Shown: one piece after another, positions 1-9,576 of the stretch
Layout: the number at the start of each line of letters is the position of its first letter
How positions within the stretch are numbered: position 1 is the stretch's first letter
Source: Spirogloea muscicola
Taxonomy: Eukaryota > Streptophyta > Zygnematophyceae > Spirogloeales > Spirogloeaceae
DNA length: 22,844 nt
NCBI GenBank assembly: GCA_009602725.1
Contig: WELB01000148.1
Coordinates: 97,396 to 120,239, forward strand
Direction: 5' to 3'
The notes under the pieces: generated by a model
Seen by the model: only the letters and a program-made list of their open reading frames with translations
What the model was told of the DNA's origin: nothing
Database searches by the model: none
Program-made: the position numbers and the translations under genes

Positions 1-9
1 ACACACACA

Positions 10-73
<64 letters not shown>

Positions 74-90
74 CCTCTCTCCCTCTTCCT
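1..90. repeat. (AC)n/(CT)n microsatellite and pyrimidine-rich tract
   Basis: A short AC run (1-11) passes into an almost pure CT repeat to about position 66, followed by a C/T-rich stretch to about 90. It lies about 150 nt upstream of the protease start codon on the same strand, so it probably belongs to the promoter or 5' leader. The repeat may continue beyond the left edge. Confidence 0.95.
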
Positions 91-127
91 CGCTCTCCCC
101 CGCGAGACACCGTTCCTCGTCGCCCTC

Positions 128-164
128 ATGGCGACGCTCGCGCCGCCGCGCTCGCTGTCGATGA

Positions 165-202
<38 letters not shown>

Positions 203-235
203 AAACCTCGGCCGCGCGGCCTGGGCGCGGCCTGA
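128..235 (+). CDS. Upstream ORF encoding a polyglycine peptide
   Basis: ATG at 128 opens a 35-codon reading frame ending with TGA at 233-235, just before the main start at 243. Twelve consecutive GGC codons (167-202) give a run of 12 glycines, flanked by a short N-terminal part and an Arg/Pro-rich tail. A second, minimal uORF (Met-Lys-stop, 238-246) follows directly, and its TGA overlaps the main ATG in an ATGA arrangement. Whether these frames are in the mRNA depends on the transcription start, which cannot be seen. In-frame fusion to the protease is excluded by the stop at 233. Confidence 0.4.
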
Positions 236-242
236 GGATGAA

Positions 243-3200
243 ATGAGTCGTGGCTCCGCCGCGACGAGCGCCGCCGCGCTCCCCCTCCTCCTCGCCGCCG
301 CCGCCGCCGCGTCCGGCCTCCTCGTCCTCCTCGCCTCATCCACCGCTCCGGCAGGTGCAGGTCTTGGCCAGCGGCTGCGATATCGCCAACTGCAGCGCCG
401 CCATGCGGCGTAGCCTGGCCCTGGATCCCGCCGACATCCCTGATCAGGAGGCAGTCGCCGCTTTGCAGGAGGCGCGGCAAAGCCAGCGGCGCCACTGCTG
501 AGGCGACAGTTCGAGCCTCGGAACGGCACTACTGACTCACATATCGCTGAAGCATATCCAGCCTCAGAGCTCGGAGCCGAGCAGCGTGGCATTCATAGCG
601 GAGGCAAGGAGTCCGAGCCTGGAGGAGGCGATGGCGCGGCGGCTCGGGAGGACAGCCGGCGCAAGAGTTGGACGGCGGAGCGAGCGGCAGGCCATCAACT
701 CAACGCCGGCGACGAGTCCGTTCAGCCTGCTGCGCGATTCCGGTAGCCGCATCTGCTGAAGGATCACAATTACTCAAGTGGCTAAATGAGAGCCGTGTGT
801 CCCTGCAGTCTACAGAGAGCCAGCATTGTGGCCAGTGCCAGCATTCTCGCCTATAAACCTATGGAATCAGAGCCAAGGATTGGCGTAGATAAACAGCATA
901 TCTACGTGCTTGCGCAGGCTGGTCGCCCTCCACGTCGACGCGCCAGGCTCGCCATTCCGCCGTGCTCCTCACGCCAGCGCCGCAGCTTATCACTGGGCTG
1001 CGGTTGTGTCTAGCAAGGTCAGGCTGAGCCCCTCCAACGTTCTACGGAGGCAACAGCTTCTACCCTCAAGAGTTTGAGGCGAGGAGTGCATCAGATGGCT
1101 CTTGACCAGTGATTGACGAGCTGCCGTTATCGGACAGGCGCGGGAGGAGGTTATCCACCGGCGGCTCCTCCAGGGGAAGGATGGCGCTGGCGGCGGGGGC
1201 CTTTCGGCCCTCAGCGCAGCTTTTGCTGAGGCGGTCGGCCACCTTGACATCGCCGCGCCTGATGGCGACCTCAACATCACCAGCAATGTGTACTCTGGCT
1301 TCCCGGCTGGGCTGCAGGCCTACTATACAAAGATGAGGATCGGGACGCCTCCACAGGAGGTCATCATGTTCCTTGACACAGGCAGCGACCTCCCCTGGGT
1401 CCAGGTGCGGAGCATATCAGCAGCTTGACAATCTCAATCTCATGTTTGGCTGATAGTCACTTCGATCACTTCAATCGCCTGATTGAAGCTGCCCGAGCTC
1501 CGTGTGGCTGCACTAGCACAGAGATACCACCCGTTCTTGTTTGCTGTTCAATCTCGTTCTCCTGCCAAGATTGCACAGCAAAAGCACGTTACAGACTTCA
1601 TGAAGTATTTAGCACTTAGTACTGAGATACGGCTTAGATTTGGGCAGTGACGGACTTTCAAACCAGCATTTGAAGCCAGCGATTTGAAGCAACGGCTTTG
1701 ATACATAGTACCAGGTGTATAAGTATGACCTGCAAGTCCTCGTGCTCCTCGTTGTGTGTGCAGTGCCTTCCATGCAGCAAATGTTACATCCAGAGCGGCC
1801 CGATTTTTGACCCGGCCAGGTCGGCGTCCTTTCAGAATGTCTCCTGCGCCGCCCCTGCCTGCGCGGTCGCCGGCTTCAACAGCACAGCAGCCTGTGCCAC
1901 GAGCAACTCCTCGACACGCAGGTGTCCGTACGCCGTGCTGTATGGGGATGGCTCCAACTCAACAGGTGATGCACAGTGCGATCTCAATGTCACATATGCC
2001 ACTTGCACTTCACCAAAAATCGTTACTTGCTAGCACTGCTGACAAGCTATGTGTTGATCTATCTCACATGCTGCCTAGATGAGGGGCTTGTGATGCTTAT
2101 CACTTGCTCCTGCTGCTCCATTGTCCTCAAGATCATGCAGTCTTACGCTCTTTGGCATCAGGCTTTCTGTCGCAGGACACTATGTCCTTCGTCCCGTCTG
2201 CAACCACAGCTTCCCCCCTCCAGCTACGTAATGTGATCTTTGGTTGCGGGCACGCTCAAGCCGGGGGCTTTGTGCTTACTGGAGGTCTGCTAGGGCTCGG
2301 CAGGGCCAGCTCCTCCCTTCCTTCTCAGGTAGTACTTGGCCTGCTTCTGGAGCACTGCAAGCTCTTGCATTAGGGACACATCTGTTACGCGGCCGCATGC
2401 TGGTACAGTTTAACTTAGCATGTTGTAAGACCCCTATTGACTTTGTGTTTGTATCAGCAGCTTGCATTTGGCGATATAGATCAGATTAGTCACCTGACTC
2501 CAGTGTTAGAGCTTTTCACTGTCGTCTATTAATGGAGGGCCCGATCTCTTTACTGAGTGTTCATGAAGTTGCTGTCGCCTGTTGCAGTTGGAGGACCAGT
2601 TGGGCGAGTGCTTCTCGACTTGCCTAAGTGAGTCGCAGCTAGGGAGCCCCTTATCAGGGCATCTCGAGTTCGGCGGCGTCTCCATCCTTACAAGGGCGGC
2701 CAATCTTACCTACACACGGCTCCTTCCAGACCCTCACTTTTATGTCGTGAAAGCTGAAGGCCTGCTCTTGGGAGGGCAGCTGCTGGACATCAGCTTGTCA
2801 ACGTGGGAGGCGCCGACAGCTTTCGACACCGGAACAACGTACAGCCTGCTGGTCGGCCCTGCGTATGCTGCCTTGGTCCAGGCCATGGACCGGAACCACA
2901 CAAGGGCCCCGGTCTCTGGCGGTGTGTGCTACGAGATTCTTGGGAACACGTCGATGCAGGCAGACCTCGACAACTACTTCCCTGCCCTGACTTTCCGCTT
3001 TGACGGGCCCTCCGACTTCATCATGTCCCCGCGCAGCTATCTTCTCCGAGTCGCGCCCCAGATTGCTTGCTTGGGGGTACTTCCAGGTGGCTTCAACCTC
3101 ATTGGCAATCTCGCACAGCAAAACGTCCTCCTGGTCTACGATCGTCAGAACCTACGGCTTGGGTGGACTTCAACAAATTGCAGCTCTTTGGATTGTGAGT

Positions 3201-3268
3201 TGAATATAAGACCTGCCTTGCACCGTTCCTTGAGGGGGCTTGATGCAGCCAAATCATGCTTCTTGTGA
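243..3268 (+). CDS. Aspartic protease part, plant A1 (nepenthesin/CND41-like) family
   Basis: This is the protease half, and the whole gene if the downstream join is not used (stop TGA 3266-3268, 600 aa). Visible marks: a pro-region with VDAPGSPFRR, typical of plant A1 enzymes; first catalytic motif DTGS at residues 242-245 (codons from 1375) followed by DLPWVQ; a Cys-rich insert with CLPCSKCY right after the next splice; flap Tyr311 in YGDGS; FGCGHAQAGGF and GLLGLGR; second catalytic motif DTGTT starting at Asp454 (codon at 2825); and the C-terminal signature of the family, IGNLAQQNVLLVYD then LRLGWTSTNC. Both catalytic aspartates are present, so the enzyme should be active after pro-peptide removal. 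It probably acts in the secretory pathway, apoplast or cell wall. The tail after TNC is longer than usual and resembles an LRR cap start. Confidence 0.88.
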
Positions 3269-6200
3269 CGTTATGCTCAGCAGCTGAGAACTCCTGGATA
3301 CCATCTATTGCCGAGCAAAGCTTTCGAGGACAGTGGAGTACTGTAGTGAGTTCGTCTTGTGCTGGCTGGTGCAGTGCCGACCTTGCGGGATGTACAAGCT
3401 TCTCTAGGTTCTCCTTTTCTGACCAGCAATTGGACCGGTCTCGACCCTTGCCGCAATTGGGTAGGGGTATCCTGCAACCAAGAGGGCCGCGTAATCTCTC
3501 TGTGAGCAGCTCAGCCTTGACTTGTATGTTGGCTTTCTACTTACAACTTGGACAGCACTTGCTGAAAGAAAATATTTTGGAGCTCTTGCTGTGCTGTGTA
3601 GCTGTGTGTGCCGTGCCATACATAGTAGCCCAGCTGCAAATACATCCTCAGTGAAGTCCGAGGGCTAGGAGAAGTTCCTAGACTGAAGGAGGCTAACTTG
3701 CATGGTGCACTGTTGCAAAAAGCCCACCTCGATGGGGCTTTGACCGTAGAAGGCTCTCATGGGTCCCTTGGTCTGAGTGCTCCGCCACTGCTGTTCTGTC
3801 ACAGCAATTTGGACTCGCTGCTGCAGCTGGGCTCAAGCATGCCCACCAGCCTCAGTGCTCTCACGGAGCTGACTTACTTGTGAGAGGCCCTCTCCTCGAG
3901 AAGGAATGGCCAGTAGTTTATTAGGAGATGTGCTTCTTAACAGCCAGCTCATCATGGTCAGAAGCAGCTGCTGGGGAAAGTCACTCTCAGGAGTCAGTCT
4001 CAAGGGCTTAGTAACCTGCTTATTGGTGGCCTGCTTACTGTGTAAATTGCATCGCATAGTAATGCAGTGCATCTTAATGCCTTGTTGTATTATTGCTGGA
4101 CGATGTCATACAATGGCCTGGCATTGTGCAAATTGACATCCCCTACTCATTGTGGCCACAGGTCGTTGGCAAGCAACAACATGACTGGTGTTATACCACA
4201 TAGCATCTGCCTGCTGACAAAGCTAACAGTCGTGTACGTACGAACTTCCGCTCCTTGACTGCTACATAGTAGCACATTGTTGGCATGATGTGCTACTATG
4301 TGCAAGATTGCTTTTGCAAGGCTGGTGTCTGGCAAGGGTGAGGTTTGGTCACTCGTGGTCCTCTAAAGAGCTTGCTAGACATACAATCGTTGTCAAACAT
4401 AGCTATGACAGAGGCTACGTGGCTGCTTCTCAGGTCCTTGAGCAACAACAGATTGCAAGGAGCAGTACCCCACTGTCTAGCAGCCCTCCCAATGCTTACG
4501 AAACTGTGAGTATTAGCCTCTCAATTTTGTGCTGCCACTTGCATGGACAACCCTGCATGGCAATTCAGCATTGGTGACACCAAAGACTGTCATGTGGAAA
4601 TGCTATGGAGCCTAATGGCAGCTGTGCAGCAGACAACTCAGCAAATTCAGTATTTTGCATAGTTGCACGAGTGACTGGCAACACTGAGACAAGGAACATC
4701 TTTGCCCATATTTGGCTTGTGATGACAGTAAATTAGATGGAAATAACTTCACGGGCACCATTCCTTCCGAACTTGGAGCGCTGACGGGGCTCGTGACGCT
4801 GTGAGACCCTTGCTATGTCCATCACCTCATCTCATATTACTTGAATAGATTGAGCTCGTTTTCATAACATGCAAGGCAATCAGGACCTACGATGCAGGAT
4901 AGTAATGGCTGCCATGCTGAGCATGTCAAGGTGCTTGAAGCTGGTCATTGCAACTTTGTTAACTTCAGAATGACTGTATGAGCCCGCGCCTGACCAACTT
5001 TGACAGAGATTTATCCAATAATAACTTGAATGGGTCAATCCCATCTTCGCTTGGAAACATAACGAGCCTTGGGAACCTGTGAGTAACTCCATCATGCTTG
5101 TGTTCCATCAGATTGGCCATGGTTTGCTGCAAAAGGTGCTGACATTTGATGAATTGTCTCAGAGATGATCATATGCATCGCTTGCCAACTAACTAAGCTT
5201 TGCACGTTAATACGAAGGTATGATGCCTGAGTTGCTCTCTTAGCTGCGGGTCATAGCAGCAAGCAGACTGCAGTAGATAAAATGACAAGAGTCAAGAATA
5301 TGACATTCAGTTGACATTACTGCACCTTTCTGTTGATAGACTCCTGGCGGGCAACTTGCTGACGAGGAGCATCCCGCCTTCCTTCGCTAAGCTCACAAGC
5401 CTAGTCAAATTCTCCGTAGCTAACAACCTCCTCTCGGGGCTGCTCCCTGCCGCGGTGCTCCTCAGCATCAACAGCAACCCGAGCCTTGTCTACCTTGACG
5501 TTTCCTCCAATTACTTTACTGGGCTCATGCCCAGCGCCCTCCTCGGCACCCTCGCCGGCAACCGGAGCGCTGTCACCAAGTATGGCAACAATTGCTTGCT
5601 CAACTTGGACCCTCGTTCAGTGGACACAACGACAACACAGACCAATTTGACCACCACCAACTCAAGCGGCAAAGCCAACGTGACCAGCACTGAGAATGCA
5701 CTACAAAAGACGAGATCCCCCGCCAGTGTTGGCGTTGCTGCCCTATCCATGCCTCCACCTGGCAGGCAACCTGGCTGCGCTAATGCAAGCAGCCAGGCAG
5801 GGCCATGCCACAGGGGCCGTCGGCGCAAGGGCTTGGTGCCACCTGCTCCCCTTCTTTCAAGTCCAACACACCAGAATGGGGGATCTTCGGCTGCTTTGAA
5901 TACAAGCGCTGCTTCTCCTAGCACCTCTGCTCATAACAATGGAACCTCCACACTTAACATGACGACATCTGGAGGCTTGGCAACGCACAATACAACCTTG
6001 ACACCTGACAATGCTACGACGTCAAACTCAAGCCTTGTGCACAAGGACAGGGGTCAGTTGAATGGAACGTTGACTGGCTCGCTTACAGTCAGCAATATCT
6101 CTTCGATTTGGAATGCCACAGGTGGACAAATGAATGCAACATTGTTAGATGCCAACTCCACTCTATCACCCTTCTAATATAAGAAATTTGGTTGTTTATT

Positions 6201-7740
6201 TTCCGAACAGGCAGCGGTGCAGCAAATCTGCTCCTGAATAGCACAGTGCTGGGCTCCGCCAATTTCTCCTCCCGCCGCCTCCCGCCTCCGCCGCCCTTCC
6301 AAGCCCCACCTCCTCCGCAACCATCTCGTGTACAGCGGAGCTCGCTTGAGTGTGCAAATCACTACTCCGAGCTCTCCACATCGTTGGCCCCGCCCAAAGT
6401 GGACAACCAGAGTAAGCCTGACATAATGAGATGCTTCCTCCTTGGCCACCTGATGCTTGCTAGAGATTTGCCTGGTCATATGTCCTCTGAAATTCTCGTC
6501 AAGAAAGGGGTCAGTGGCCCTAAACAATTTTCCAGCAATGTGTCTATGTGTAGGACTTCCTGTTTCTGACATGCTTTTGCCTGTGGATGTGGCAGGCTTG
6601 CTGGTCAACTTTGGCTTTGAGCTGCCCAGATTGACGAATGTGGGCGAGCTTAGCCGCGTCTTCACGACTGACGATGGCACCATCCCTGGATGGGTGTTGA
6701 CTGCCAGCAGCGTCAGCATCATGGAGAGGAGGACAAACGCCTCCCGGGCTGAGCTCCCTTCCGAAGGCAACCAGAGCCTGGTCTTGAACTCCGTCCCGCC
6801 GAGCAGCGTCCACCAGGTGTGCATGGCTTCTTGTTCTGCAAAGACTGTTGGAGATGAGATCGCTCATTGAGCAACTGGTTGCTGTTATATTGAAGGCAGT
6901 CAAATTAGGAATGACGACGTGCACGAGAGCCTTCAACATGCATAAGTAGGCTGCCATCAAAATGGCACTCACCAATGCCCTTGAGCCTGACGTTGCTTCC
7001 TCGCAAGCAGGTCCAATCACAGGTTCTGTTTACAGTGCAGGAAGGTGTCCAGGTCTGCCTGAGAAAGGAGGACTGATTGGACCAGCCTAGCATAGTCACT
7101 CGAACCCACAGGTTCAGGATGTAGGGTTTGTATCACGATTTTACAGTCCCTTTTAAGTTGCTCATAATTACGACCTGTTTTGGTGGTTTGCCGGCAGTAC
7201 TTCGACACGCTTGCCGGCGCGAGCTACAATGTCAGTTTGGACCACGCCACCAGCATCAGCTGTAACCCCCCCTATGTGCGGCGCTTCAAGGTGCAGCCGA
7301 ACACGTCCACTCTGACTTTCAAAATTCAGATATATCTGCCGCGTTTCAAAAGCTGCAAATGAGCTTACATGCAGTCAGAGACTCCAAAATCAGTGTCAGT
7401 GCTGTTTTTGTCAGTCTTGGTCTCTTTTGTCAGTCTTCCTCACTTTTTTGCTTGCCTTGCTTGCTTAATTAGGCATAGTATTTCCACGATGAGACCAAGT
7501 ACAGTCTCATCTGCTTTTCTGATGGTTACCTTTATTCGGGGGCAGGTTACTGTCAAGTCAGGAGGGTCCAAGGTCTTTGAGCAGCTCGCTGGCGGCAACA
7601 CCTCCTCAACTGCCTATGTGACACTGAGATTCCTGTTCACAGCAAGGTCTGGCCGCAGCAGCCTCACCTTCGCAGGAGTGACCACCTACCCTCGCTGCAG
7701 CACGGCCATTGACAACGTCCTCGTTGTCCGAGTGAGATAA
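243..7740 (+). CDS. Secreted A1 aspartic protease - LRR - DUF642 multidomain protein (predicted fusion)
   Basis: Proposed exons: 243-354, 469-742, 918-1017, 1138-1404, 1764-1965, 2162-2328, 2588-3264, 3427-3501, 3682-3879, 4162-4233, 4434-4505, 4729-4800, 5007-5078, 5340-6121, 6211-6411, 6596-6816, 7198-7290, 7546-7740. All phases agree; the product is about 1283 aa. Order of parts: Ala/Leu-rich signal peptide (about residues 1-36), acidic pro-region, peptidase A1 (about 200-580), LRR cap and LRRs (about 590-873), sequon-rich and Pro-rich linker (about 875-1112), DUF642 (about 1113-1283). Many N-x-S/T sites and Cys pairs fit an extracellular or wall-associated protein; no transmembrane segment or kinase domain was seen. 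The protease/LRR join uses donor TT|GTGACG at 3265, which is not a strong site. If it is not used, the protease ends with the TGA at 3266-3268 as a 600-aa protein. Exons 1-2 are the least certain part. A donor at 7732 with acceptor at 7903 could extend the 3' end. Confidence 0.6.
3204..5600 (+). other. LRR cap and leucine-rich repeat exon array
   Basis: The exon 3427-3501 encodes NWTGLDPCRNWVGVSCN, a clear plant LRR N-terminal cap (W..DPC..W.GV.C). The first repeat is in 3682-3879 and is irregular, with a stretch of about 25 residues inserted (SHGSLGLSAPPLLFCHS). Then four exons of exactly 72 nt each (4162-4233, 4434-4505, 4729-4800, 5007-5078), all phase 2 to phase 2, each carry one 24-residue LRR of the plant extracellular type (LxxNNLxGxIPxxLxxLxxL). 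The exon from 5340 adds about three more, the last ending near LLGTLAGN, then a Cys-containing cap (YGNNC). The convex pattern is that of receptor-like proteins and polygalacturonase-inhibitor-like LRRs. Such domains bind peptides or wall components; the ligand here is unknown. Confidence 0.9.
5600..6411 (+). other. Sequon-rich Ser/Thr/Asn linker with Pro-rich segment
   Basis: After the LRRs the frame stays open through a low-complexity region dense in N-x-S/T sites (for example NLT, NSS, NVT, NGT, NMT, NTT, NAT, NIS), more than a dozen in about 170 residues. It also holds a basic patch (HRGRRRKG). The phase-1 donor CACAG|GTGGAC at 6122 and acceptor at 6210 link it to an exon with a Pro run (LPPPPPFQAPPPPQPS), as in wall-associated extensin-like hinges. 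If that intron is not removed, the frame ends with TAA at 6175-6177. Confidence 0.65.
6596..7740 (+). other. DUF642 (choice-of-anchor C type) domain exons
   Basis: Three exons (6596-6816, 7198-7290, 7546-7740) assemble in phase into a DUF642-like domain of about 170 aa. Recognisable marks in order are LLVNFGFELP (the domain's N-terminal LLxNGxFE motif), TIPGWVL, EGNQSLVLN, a short YFDTLAGASYNVSL strand, RRFKVTVKSGGSKVF across the last junction, then LRFLFTARSGRSSLTFAG and CSTAIDNVLVV, the conserved xDNV end. In plants DUF642 proteins are cell-wall proteins that associate with pectin methylesterases or wall polysaccharides; that role is known of the family and only inferred here. Most plant members carry two tandem domains; only one is visible. 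Confidence 0.8.
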
Positions 7741-8092
7741 GCCAGCAACTTGCGCAATTTTGATCCTCCCCAGCACAAAACGCGACAATGAGCCCAGCAT
7801 ACCCATCTCCTACACTAATCTGAAGCCTTGTACACTTACTCTTAGTGTTTCTGTGCTTCAATTTGGAGCTACGCTCTACTCTCATTGTTTTGTCACAAGC
7901 AGCTTCCCGCCGCCGGCCCCCACACCGTCGCCTGCACCTTGTCGGGCTCCTGCGTCCCCTGCTCGAGGGCCAGCAATGCCCGACAGGTGCAGCGGATTAG
8001 TGTGCAAGGAGCTCAAACAAGCTCATGCAGAGACTTGCTACTCCACTGTCTGCAATACATTCTTTTATTGCTTTGACTATACCAAAAATTAG
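7741..8092 (+). other. Likely 3' region with one possible extra exon (7903-7986)
   Basis: After the TAA at 7738-7740 there is a GC-rich, exon-like island. Acceptor AAGCAG at 7902 and donor CGACAG|GTGCAG at 7987 would frame an 84-nt phase-0 exon. It could be joined to the DUF642 exon through a donor at 7732 (A|GTGAGA) and would add 28 residues with three Cys. Another frame of the same island reads as a Pro-rich stretch (FPPPAPTPSPAP). No convincing continuation was found further downstream, so I prefer the stop at 7740. Confidence 0.3.
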
Positions 8093-9576
8093 CCCCCTCA
8101 TGACCGTCCCGACTCTACAGGTCATGTGCAGGTGGGCCGAATGACACACCATTGTCATCTCCTGTCAATCAACTTGATAATTACAGTACACGGTTTGCTT
8201 GCATCCAAATCAGCAAGACATCCCTATCTACCTAAGCTTAGTAGCCTCCGGACCAACACAAAGAAATCAATATTGGACAGTGCTCAATGATGGCTTGTGC
8301 TTTTGTGTGCAAGCAAAAACGGCTGCCCCAGATGTAACTCTCAAAAGACAATCACAACAGTAAATTTGATCCGACTGTCAGGAGACTTGCTGATGCTAGC
8401 GATTGTCCTGGACGGATTGGCTTAAATCGGTGGCCACAAGGGCGGACCAAGGTCTCTACCAACAGAACGAACAGGCACTCCCGCTGAGTTTGCCAGCATA
8501 TAAATGTCGACCTTCAGTGATGCCATATCCCCTCCCCCTGCTTTGTGCCACTCGTAGTCCGACAAGCTAGGATGAGTCGCAGGTCTCCACAAGGAGATGG
8601 TGTAGATTGTCCTGAGCCACCTCCTCCTGCACCTGCGCAGTGGCACAGAAGCCATTATGAATGTTCAGGCCCAGTGAAGCAGCTCTTTGCGTGCTTCACG
8701 CTGTCAATGGGGCATGAGGGCGTTGACAGGAGCAGCATCATCTCAGTTCGACAATTCTCTCATCCATGGCTAGGCTTGGCCATGTAAGAAGGTGTCCTAA
8801 GAATTGGGGTATCATCCCAGATGATGCAGCCTCGGGCCCGGTGCTAACACAGGTAAATATTAAGTCGCCCGCATCAATATTCACTAAGCAGCTGGACAAA
8901 AGACGAAAGCAAAGGGCTGTAGTCCTTACTGCATTGCTTGCTCCTCAGTATATGGTACATGCTCCTCGATCTTGGTACAAGAAAGACCACTCTGGTTCCA
9001 GCTGGGTCTGCTCTTTGCAGAACTGCAGAAACAGATCAGATCTCTCTGAAGGACTTCAAATGAAAAGATCAAGGTGCCCTGTAGACAACATGTGAAACAT
9101 CAAAGCGACTGGATAGATATTGCCAAGCTTATTGAGGTACCCATCCAGTAGTCATGGATCTCACCCAGCTTGGCAAAAGCATCTATCTCGGCTTAATCGG
9201 GACGAACATCCCTATGGAATGGAGGGGTAGACGTACGGAGACCGAGAAAGATATGATCGAGTAGAAGCATTTATTTTCCGCCAATGCAGAACTCAATGAT
9301 CAACAGAGACACGACTCAATCTACTAGGACTTTCCATTCAGGCGCAAGGTCTTCTCAGATTCACATTATCATGGTCTCTTCAGAAAATATTTCAGCATTA
9401 GCATGGTTGTACTATCCATCACAGAAGCACTTGCACCCCACTGCTAACTTATCCGATATATTACAGGTAATAACACCAGTTCAGAGTGTTGCCTTTTACT
9501 TGCCTTGTTGATGTGCGAACAAACCTCGACATAATGATCTTCACAAGAAGCAACGGTCAGGTTTACCAGATCTTGC
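8093..9576. other. Intergenic region, no gene recognised
   Basis: About 1.5 kb between the end of the fusion gene and the 3' end of the kinase gene, which converge here. The base composition is intron-like. Short open frames on both strands (for example + 8545-8787 and + 8766-9095) show no family motif and no exon-like splice context. The region should hold both 3' UTRs. No transposon ends or RNA gene were seen. Confidence 0.6.

Noticed and set aside
413-501. Frame starting at 250 through 501 as the protease N-terminus
   Set aside because: It lacks a signal peptide and ends in a stop. The frame from 243 gives an Ala/Leu-rich signal peptide and joins in phase to the pro-region, although this 5' part remains the least certain.
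3256-3654. 132-codon frame beginning with a hydrophobic MLLVTLC as a signal peptide for a separate LRR gene
   Set aside because: It has no donor in the phase required by the LRR-cap exon, and its body matches nothing. It also overlaps the LRR-cap exon in the wrong frame.
7291-7362. Frame continuing past 7290 to a stop at 7362
   Set aside because: This is read-through of a donor (AAG|GTGCAG); splicing to 7546 restores the DUF642 pattern across the junction.
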